From NCBI GenBank assembly GCA_905250885.1, contig CAJNOQ010000729.1, forward strand, positions 1 through 42,376: a stretch of 42,376 nt of DNA, written 5' to 3'. Position 1 is the stretch's first letter, and every line of letters begins with the position of its first letter. A program made the position numbers and the translations under genes. Origin of the DNA: Didymodactylos carnosus (Eukaryota; Rotifera; Eurotatoria; Philodinida; Philodinidae). The notes beneath the pieces were generated by a model, which did not search any database, was not told the DNA's origin, and saw only the letters and a list, made by a program, of their open reading frames with translations. Below, one piece after another: positions 34,402 to 42,376 of the stretch.

Positions 34402-34935
34402 ATGTCATTAACATTAAATGAATTTCAATCAGCTATTCGTTTTATTCAAAAGTTATCTCAAAAACTGGGAGATCATTGGCAAATAGTTGATCCTTCTCCA
34501 ATTCATTATCCTTATTTAGTTTATAAAATTGTTCAAAAACGTTCTAACAAACAAGAAAAAGAAGACTATCTTCAATACGAATATCATGTTATTTATAATG
34601 AAAGTTATTCGGTACCAATGATTTATTTTAATGTGTCAAATTTAAATGGTTCTCTACTTAGTCTAAAAGAGATATGGGAATTATTTTCATATAATAATAG
34701 TTCACCATCGTTGAATATGTATGAAACTATAACACAACAAGAACATCCAGTATTAAATCGACCATTTTACGCGTTACATCCGTGTCATACAGAAAAATTG
34801 TTAAAACAATTGATTGCATCAAATATAGTACAAAATTCAAACCAATATTTAATTGCTTGGCTAAGTTTATTTGGACAATCAATTGGTTTACCATTTATAC
34901 CGAATTATGCAATAGAAAATGGTAAATCATATTAA
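34402..34935 (+). CDS. ATG10: ATG10, E2-like enzyme for ATG12
   Basis: ATG10 accepts ATG12 from ATG7 and transfers it to ATG5, in autophagosome formation. This 177-aa, single-exon protein carries the family hallmarks: LQYEYHVIYNESYSVPMIYF, the following LKEIWELF, the signature YETITQQEHPVLNRPFY, and ALHPC with the catalytic cysteine at residue 128. The C-terminal YLIAWLSLFGQSIGLPF corresponds to YITSWLSIVGPVVGL of human ATG10. The start at 34402 (MSLTLNEFQ) is chosen because a strong splice acceptor separates it from the in-frame ATG 39 nt upstream. The length is slightly below human ATG10 (220 aa), because the loop before the YEYH strand is shorter. The poly(A) signal is at 35073. Confidence 0.93.
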   Translation: MSLTLNEFQSAIRFIQKLSQKLGDHWQIVDPSPIHYPYLVYKIVQKRSNKQEKEDYLQYEYHVIYNESYSVPMIYFNVSNLNGSLLSLKEIWELFSYNNSSPSLNMYETITQQEHPVLNRPFYALHPCHTEKLLKQLIASNIVQNSNQYLIAWLSLFGQSIGLPFIPNYAIENGKSY

Positions 34936-35072
34936 TTAGTTGGAAAATTTTGTTTTTATAGATTCTATTTTATTTTCAGAAATTTTAAATTAAGCGTTTA
35001 TTGTTCGAGTAACAAGTTCTAAAGATTATTTTCGTTCAGAACAATAATCGAGGTAAATAGACGGAAATGAGC

Positions 35073-35078
35073 AATAAA
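35073..35078 (+). terminator. Poly(A) signal of ATG10
   Basis: AATAAA lies 138 nt after the ATG10 stop. A second AATAAA occurs near 35166. Confidence 0.5.
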
Positions 35079-37070
35079 ATTTGATATTTTTGATTTGATT
35101 CTATCCTATTTTAGTTTAGGATGTGTGTGAGACGATGAACAAATTTTATGAAAATCAAAAATCAAAATAAAGAGGCTAATGATTAATAATGTTCAAATAT
35201 AATATCCTCATTATTAAAGTTTTTCTATTAAGGAAAAACAAGTCTGTTCGACTCTCTATTCCATTTTAATCGAAGAAGTTCTATTGAATAACTTACGTGC
35301 GACACGTTATAAGCGTTTTACTCATCTAACCTTCCCCTTTATAATATACAAAAAATAACTCAACTGTTCTTGTTGACAAAAAGAATTTGACGGTAGTACA
35401 TTTTTTACAATGATTAAATGTGAGCAAATTTTTAATTTAAATCAATACTAATGGTAATATGGTCAAATATAGATAAAAATTCGAAATTATGTCCATTTGT
35501 CCTTCTCATTTTGGATGATAAGTACAATAACTTTGGAAAATGTAAGTTTTGAAAGAGTTCATGTTTTACTGAACATTGATGAATCTTTTTTCATTAGAAT
35601 ATTTGATAGACGCTATATTGTTATTCGAGGCAGTATTAATCATCTTTTCATAAACGTTAGGGTATAAAGAGCATATAGTGTAACCTTTAATGGTGCTTTT
35701 AAATCTATATCTAGTTTTTTATTAAACTTTTCTCTATCGACAATATTAACAATAGCATTGACTAGTGTATTCATAACCTTAATCGCTGATGATCGTGAGT
35801 GCCTTTCACTTTCCGTATATTCATCTACAATATGATGAGGTAAGATGAAGTTGATTATTTTTATTCATCTACTAAATACTTCATAGAAATATGACTTGTT
35901 TCTTTTTTACTTTTGTAAAAAAATAAGTAAGCAACGACAAAAGAACACAAAATAAATATGACCATCATAGTTGTGTATGCTACATGAACTTCGTTCAACA
36001 GTTTAAAACACGCTTTTACTAATCCATTTAAATCTTAAACTATTCTTATGCTTTTTTTCATAAAGTGTAGTGTGCTTTCTGACAATCCCTTATGTTTCAT
36101 TATGAGATTAAATCCTTGCAAATCTAAATTAATCATTATTTTGCATGATATCTGCGAATAAGTGTGATGCAAATCAATATAACAACAAATATACGTGCGT
36201 GACAGACTAAGATAAAAAACAGCGATGCTAATCATATTTAACTTTTAATAGGAGTGACATGACTGATTACAGAATCTTGATTTGATGATTGCAAGTTTCA
36301 GGAACTTTTGCATCTAAACTCAGAGATGTCCTTATCTCATGTATCATTCATTTTATCGGATAAGGTACGTAATAATGCAAATCTTCAAAAAAGAAAAAAG
36401 ATCTGTTCTAGATAGAGTTTAATTATGCCATCGATTCATCATCTTCAATTTCGAAGCGAAAAAGTTATTAAGTCGATGATATCAACAGTTTCGCTTGCTG
36501 GTGGATACTGAGTACTTTTCCGTCTAATGAAAGGATAACTTACTTTCTTATACTGTCTGGCTAAAATAACTATTTGGCTAGACAGATCTTATTTAAGGAG
36601 AAACTTCCTCACAGACAATCGGTTTTTTAATGGGATATCAAAATCGAGTTTTTTGCATGAACAGATAACCGAAAGTGTCCCCTTTCACAATTTGTATAGC
36701 TCTCGATGAAAAACGTACGCTATGAAAGTTTTTCTCACATGATTTATTTTGTTTCCATTTGAGAGCGCTATGTAATATAAACTTCAAACTTGTTTTACGT
36801 TTTTCTCAAAAGGCATTTCTCGTGCAGTAAGGTACGGTTTTCTCAAGATAATGACTCAACGTCATGAACTGTTGTTTTTTTGTTTGATAGCTAAAACAAA
36901 TGCACAAAATGACAAATCATTTTTTTGAATTTTGCTTTCGTTATTGAGAAAAGTGCACTTTACTAAGGAGAAAAGAGACACTTTCTGAACTTTCAACTTA
37001 AAATGAACATAAACTTCGACTTTCGATCCAAAATTTTCTGAAGAAATGGCGAAATACGGGTCCGATTTTG

Positions 37071-37405
37071 GACAGAAATGTTAATATTCTAATAGAAGTG
37101 AAATTTCTCATATCTCTCTCCACTTTTCTCAGCACATTGCAATCATTAGGTTTGTGTGTGCCGCAATAAATGTGATTGAAAAACACAGGATCAACTTACC
37201 ATTCTGTGCTTGCTTCAAACATTCATCGTTGCCACAAGTACTGAGCAATCGGTCTGATAAGTGATGCATCTCTCTTCAGGATATTAATCAACGTTTATAT
37301 TCATTCTGCTGTCAGTTGTAATCAGAGGACTGAGTTGATGTGGTGTTTTTAGCAACATTATTTAAGACAGAAATGTTAATATTCTAATAGAAGTGAAATT
37401 TCTCA
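37071..37405. repeat. Exact 40-bp direct repeat
   Basis: The same 40 bp (begins GACAGAAATGTTAATATTCT, ends GAAGTGAAATTTCTCA) occurs at 37071-37110 and 37366-37405, a 295-bp offset. The 255 bp between are unique. No mismatches were seen. It may be the footprint of a recent duplication or deletion, or unusual long target duplications. Confidence 0.85.
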
Positions 37406-38361
37406 GGGAGGAAGCAACAAAAATTCGACCCTTCAAGCTTTTTTAAAATTTTTCGACCTGAAAAAATTGTTTTGAAAAGCTAAATCCAACTTTTTCTTAT
37501 TCAGTTCAACGTGCTCTTTCCAATCTTGTATAATTTAACTGGAAAGAAAATAGTACTCACCTTTTGCATTTCCAGTACCTTATCTCGCAAACAGTCCCAT
37601 TTTGCTCCCTGCGATATCAATAACTTGTGAACAACTCATATTTGGCCAAAATTTGTTCTCATCATTAAGCCATAGTGTCTCATTCATCAAAATTTCATGC
37701 AGATGGTTGCACAGTATAGAAAATTTTTTCTGAAAGAGGGGCGTTCTTCCTTAACTAAGCGCAAAATGATTTTGCCGCCCAGAAGTTTTTATTTACTTGT
37801 TCTTAATTGAATTATACGACTTGGACATCGTATACACTCTGACACTTCGAGACAGCTGTAATTTATCAAAAATGCTGCCTTTCTGAAATCTAGAGATTGA
37901 ACCAATAACATTACAATCTATTTAGTTTAGCACATTAAGGATTTCTAAAACGTTGTATCGCAACAGTAAACAACTGTTGAATAGGCCCTATACGGATTGA
38001 ATATTTTCTATATTATGTCAAAACAGAGTCGGGCGTATAAAGATCTTGTTTTAAAATTCATTATGGATCATCATTCTATTAGTCTGCTTACAAAGTTAAT
38101 TTTTTTCCTTGTAACTGTGACATGTTTTCTTAAGGAACTTGTATCGAAATAGTTATTAATTAGATATCTGAAAGATATGAGTCAAAGATATAGATGATGT
38201 AATATCATCAATTGCCAAAGTCTGCCGATGGCGTGCATTAATTTTAACATGTATAAGTTTTCTATGAGCGGTATCAGAGCATCATTTGCTTGAAAATAAA
38301 TTTTGTACAAAAAATGAAGAAATTTAATATCTGTTTAGTGTAGATAAAAGTGTGCATGCTA

Positions 38362-41152
38362 TCATTTACAAGGCGAATATGGTGACCAAGTGCCGTTTTC
38401 ATTGCATATAATACTTAAAACATTCTTATTTTGTTCTCGACATACATATTCAATGACGGAACCCGGCATTGCGTGATCACTATCGTGATTTAAGATTGTT
38501 AACCTCGTTGATTTTAATTCAATATTTGGTGGCGCGATACTTGGTGGACATTGACGAACTAAAAACGAAATGATTTGAGTTTTAGTATTGTGATGTTATG
38601 AATATGGGTTAGTCACCCACCTAAGCATTGTGGAAAAGGCTGCCATTGATGTTTCACACATGATACACTCATAGGTGTATTTTCACTTATTGGAACGTGA
38701 AAACTTTGGCAACGAAAGCTAATTGTTCCGATGTATTTGTTGTTGACTAAAGTTACAGTATGGTTTAACAAGAGTAAGTTATTGGCAATAGACATTGCTT
38801 GTATATCGGGTAGGGAATTACACCCGTCATTATCAGCCGTATCCAAAGCACTACCACCTTAAAACAAGACCTTTTTATCTCATTTGTCCTATTATATTCT
38901 GTGTATGTATATCCTACTTTTCAGTATGCATTTTGGTGCTGGTGTCCACTGTCCTGTTTCTTGACAAACCATTACCAATGGGCCACTGGACGTATCGTAA
39001 TAATACATATCATTTGCGCATTTGTACGTCACTGATTCACCGGGCAGAATATCGTTATCCTCATTATGTATCGGGCTCTTAATTGTCTTGAATTCTGGAG
39101 GCTTACCACTCGCATACACAACATTTCGATCGGAAAGATGTAGTAAGAGGTTCAAAGAACAAGCAGGAATAGCTAGAGAAGATAAATAAATATTTAAATT
39201 AAAGAAGGCAGTAGTCTTTACAATAAAAGATTCTACCTTCACATTTTGGATAAGAGGACCATTGTGCATTTGGCTGACAGACACTAACTAGCGAACCTGT
39301 TGTTGGGATAAGTCTCGTAAATGATAAACATTCAAGAGTAAAGAATGACGCAATGGCAAATGTGGGAGGATCACTGAGCACTCTTGTCACATTACTGCGT
39401 GGATAATTAATTGTGGTATAATTAGACGATGGAATTCCAGTACACATTGATACATCTTAAATGGAATCGTCTTGTTCCTGGTCACATTCTGCTTAAATAT
39501 TTTAGCATCTTTCTAACGGATGGACCGGAAATAATGACACACTTTTGTTCTCTTTTCTTCCGTGCACAACTGAGGTTCGAAGATTCCATTCTAAACTCAT
39601 TCGATAGAAAATTTTCTGTTCTACAAAATCCATCACCTTCTTTCATTACATATTATTTCATTATTTTAAAAAATAGTGCAGAGTAGGCAGTGGTAAAAAG
39701 TATAACTACGATTTCCTATCAAAATTTTGGTGACTTTTCGTTTTTGTGTAACTTTTCGAAAAATAATGTGGTAATTGAGAAAAGAATGTGGTATAAAAAT
39801 GTTCAAAGGATTGAGCGCTATCATCCAGACTACCCTGCTTATTCGTTTGATCACCCAAATTGTGAAGCTTTCAGTGCACAAGTTAAGCTGTACTTTCGGG
39901 TAACGTGAGATTTGGAAAAAAGTAGGAAAAGGACTAGCCAAACAACGCAGTGAAAGTGTGCGTTATAGGATTTTGTAGAGCAGAAAATTTTCTATCTTCT
40001 GAAGTCAGAACGAAGCCTTGAAACCATACGGGATATAGATAGAAATAGATACATGAATAACCCCATTATTTCAGGATCATCCGTTCCTGGTGGCAAAATA
40101 TTAGAAAAATTTTTATTTCTCAATGCGAATTAATTAAATGAAGACGAATTCTTTACGCAAGGTACCTGTGATGAATAGTTAACAGAAGTCTTATTAAATA
40201 ATCAGGTAGGTCAAGTACAAAAATAATTATAACTTGTTCCTACCGTCGGAGTTCGTCTTCTTACCTGTTCCCTACTCCTCCACTATTTTTTAAAATAATA
40301 TGTAATGAAAGAAGGTGATGGATTTTGTAGAGCAGAAAGTTTTCTATCGAATGAGTTTAGAATGGCATCTTCGAACCTCAGTTGTGCACGAAAGAAAAGA
40401 GAACAAAAGTGTGTCATTATTTCTGGCCCATCAGTTACTTACTTTGGCAAGAGACAATTGGACTAACGATTCTACCATGTTGACATTCAATCGTAAACTC
40501 ATTAGATCCCAACGGGTTTTGAGTTCCTGGCATACATCGATAACTTAATACACCAGACCATGCTATTTCACCATATGATACTTGAAGTTTTTGAATATTC
40601 TGACTTAAGAGCATAGCATGTGGAATAACCAAATCTGTCTTGCATGTTACTTCTAAAAAAGATGTCAAATAAATTTAATAACATCATCAAAAGAGTAAAA
40701 TCATTAAAAACTTACGCTGACATTCTACCACACTATTATCGATACTTTTCCAATTATTATCGATGCAGAAGAAAAATTTTGTCGGTGAACCATCAGCAAA
40801 AATGTAGCCTTGTGAACATACAACAGTCAGCATGTTTTGATAGGGAGTCATAACAGCATTGGTTATCGTTGGTTGCTTTCCACCACATATACCTGAGAAA
40901 AAGTGACAATCATAAAGAAAATATTGATGTGAGATTTGTTAGATAACTCTGTTTAAAGTTATTTTTCTTCTGACGAACTTAATTATCTTAATGTAATAAA
41001 CTTTTAGTATCAAAATCCCCATAGTTTTATTTTTCTGTTGAACGATATGTCATAACTTTTTTTTTTAGTAACGCTCTGAACTTACCGTCTGCAAATTGTT
41101 CCCAAATCTGATTATACAATATTAGTAACGAAATTATAACAGTTCTTTTCAT
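38362..41152 (-). CDS. Secreted six-module Sushi/CCP protein
   Basis: Exons, in transcript order: 41152-41086, 40892-40716, 40652-40443, 39455-39237, 39172-38918, 38857-38621, 38558-38362, giving 453 aa. Exon 1 encodes a signal peptide (MKRTVIISLLILYNQIWEQF). Each later exon encodes exactly one Sushi (complement control protein) module with four cysteines and a conserved Trp or equivalent near the third and fourth: residues ~23-81, 82-151, 152-224, 225-309, 310-388 and 389-453. Typical module ends are CQPNAQWSSYPKC, CQETGQWTPAPKC, CVKHQWQPFPQC and CNENGTWSPYSPC. No transmembrane helix or GPI signal is visible after the last module, so the product is probably secreted. Sushi modules bind proteins in complement control, adhesion and receptors; the partner here is unknown. 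All introns are phase 1. Intron 3 holds a fold-back element. Confidence 0.85.
39514..40437. mobile_element. Fold-back element, ~165-bp inverted arms, 924 bp
   Basis: The left arm (39514 to ~39680) and right arm (~40275 to 40437) are reverse complements at roughly 90% or better. They share GAAATAATGACACAC, GTGCACAACTGAGGTTCGAA and CTACAAAATCCATCACCTTC. A third short copy (GATTTTGTAGAGCAGAAA) lies inside near 39970. The interior has no recognisable transposase. It fills intron 3 of the Sushi gene and ends 5 nt from the donor. The superfamily is unknown; no clear target duplication was found. Confidence 0.8.
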
Positions 41153-41178
41153 TTTTGAATCTCAAATTTGTGTCTAAA

Positions 41179-41180
41179 CT
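41179..41180 (-). promoter_or_regulatory. Splice acceptor before Sushi gene start
   Basis: On the minus strand, AATTCTTCTTCTTTCAG ends 26 nt before the ATG at 41152, with no ATG between. It has the strongest pyrimidine tract of the set. Confidence 0.55.
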
Positions 41181-42093
41181 GAAAGAAGAAGAATTTTTAG
41201 TGAACATGTGTTAAAATTGGCAGAAAATCTTTGCATAATTACTAGAATATATATAATTTTTAACTAATTCTTTAATATGCAAAAGAGATTTTCTAGATGG
41301 GCCTCTCATCAAATCGCACTATACAGCACAGCTATACTTTGCTATTTGTTTTCGAATAATAGTTGATTATAGTTTGATTGTGCACGTCATTTAACCTATC
41401 GTTTATCTATCGGAAAGTACAATATGAGTTAATCTTTTATTAAGTGGCCTTTGATAAATCATCAACACTTGCACATGGTATTTAAGCAGCTTGAGGAATT
41501 GAGATGAAAACAATCCTGTAAAAAACCTATCTTAAATTTATATATATATAGTAATTGAAAAAGTCTTAACTTTAAGCATCCGAATGCTTCACCTATTAAC
41601 TTGATCGTTTCTAGTTTAAGCAAAAGTGTAATTGAACGAATGAAATGGAGACAGTTTACTTTTCTGTATGTCAATTCTTAAATCTCTTTTTACAAATTTT
41701 AACTAAAGCAGTTCGATTTTATTGCTACAAACAATAGAGAGCGCGCACAAGTTCATATTCTACAGACAAAAATTTGTATTGATAATAATTAAAAAAATTA
41801 TATATTATATCATAAAAATAATTAAATAATTAATAAAATTGTATTGCATGAATCAGAATTAGGTATGAATGTGCTCCATTAACCAGTCACAAATGAATAT
41901 GTACAAAACTGATCCAAAGTAAAACAAGCGAAGGTTTCTCTTATCGCTACGTCATTAATATTTGGTTCCTTTGAAGATCGTCACAACTTTTAACATTAAA
42001 GTCATTCTAGAGAGTTCTTCAAATAGCTCAAAAAGAAATATTTCATAACCATAAATAGTGCGTAGAAGCGATGAACAGGAAACCCTAGATAAC

Positions 42094-42250
42094 GTACTTG
42101 GGCCCAAGTACTTGGATTAAATACTTCGTCAGCGTAATGAAGTCGGTACTTGCCCTTTTTCCAGAAGTAAATTTACTTGTAAGTACTTGTTGTTATTTGC
42201 CAAGTACTTTCAGAAAGTACTCCTTAGTAATAAGGCAAGTATTTCGATCA
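42094..42250. repeat. AAGTACTT-rich repeat at window edge
   Basis: The stretch opens with a perfect 18-bp palindrome, GTACTTGGGCCCAAGTAC (42094-42111), and then repeats AAGTACTT-like words in both orientations about every 15-30 nt up to ~42243. Such sequences are usual in non-autonomous DNA transposons or SINE-like repeats. Its borders may lie beyond the window. Confidence 0.5.
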
Positions 42251-42376
42251 TTAAGGGTACCCCTCCCCTCTTTTTGGGCTTTCCGTAGAAATGCTGTGAA
42301 ATAAAAACTAAAAGTCGCTAGGGCTTCGCATTTTCAGAACTGATCGGAAACTCAATGGAGCACTTTTTCGTTCTTG

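Larger units (their letters stand above)
34936..38361. other. Intergenic region, 3.4 kb, convergent genes
   Basis: It lies between the 3' ends of ATG10 (plus) and the Sushi gene (minus). No gene was recognised on either strand. It holds the ATG10 poly(A) signal and an exact 40-bp direct repeat (37071 and 37366). The rest is AT-rich with nothing I can name. Confidence 0.55.
41153..42376. other. 5' flank of the Sushi gene to window end
   Basis: No gene was seen. The flank contains the 5' leader acceptor of the Sushi gene (41179-41180) and, at the far end, an AAGTACTT-rich repeat (42094-42250). The minus-strand frame 41462-41674 has no domain. Confidence 0.5.

Noticed and set aside
39690..39908. 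72-codon frame inside the fold-back element
   Set aside because: No transposase motif; the frame is within an intron and probably fortuitous.

Overview
The window looks like eukaryotic, AT-rich metazoan nuclear DNA. It carries eight intron-containing protein genes. Most introns are 50-70 nt GT-AG introns, a few are long and full of repeats, and the intergenic DNA holds many inverted repeats and transposon remnants. The gene set, the compact introns and a polypyrimidine-AG site just upstream of every start codon (a possible spliced-leader trans-splicing acceptor) fit a bdelloid rotifer. That placement is an inference from style. I see no horizontally acquired gene, operon, CRISPR array, rRNA or tRNA.

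Layout. Plus strand: an unrecognised 287-aa protein (1408-2271); a WDR18/IPI3-like WD40 protein (4662-6705, 10 exons, 409 aa); a 6-kb gene-poor stretch with a complete hAT-type MITE and several long inverted repeats (6706-12700); an INF2-like formin (12740-21075, 14 exons, 1036 aa) whose large introns hold a piggyBac remnant, a LINE 3' end, CCAATTGG repeat clusters and an assembly gap; a KMT5A/PR-Set7 H4K20 methyltransferase (23094-24659, 3 exons, 443 aa); a CDC34/UBE2R ubiquitin-conjugating enzyme (27154-28475, 4 exons, 271 aa); an FBXW7 F-box/WD40 protein (30301-33254, 8 exons, 630 aa); and ATG10 (34402-34935, 177 aa). Minus strand: a secreted protein of six Sushi/CCP modules (41152-38362, 7 exons, 453 aa). 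I assembled all exon structures by eye from splice sites, reading-frame phase and family alignment. The phases close exactly in every gene.

How the genes relate. UBE2R and FBXW7 lie 1.8 kb apart on one strand. In other animals they are the E2 and the substrate receptor of the same SCF ubiquitin ligase. ATG10, an E2-like enzyme for ATG12, follows directly, so three consecutive genes serve ubiquitin or ubiquitin-like conjugation. The others are unrelated housekeeping or cell-biology genes (60S ribosome assembly, actin nucleation, chromatin) plus one secreted adhesion or complement-type protein.

The main points of interest are structural: transposons inside introns, including a ~0.92-kb fold-back element whose removal restores a 63-nt intron; a decayed partial copy of a formin exon downstream of its parent gene; near-perfect hairpins between genes; and the shared upstream AG signature. 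I found no clearly new biological system.
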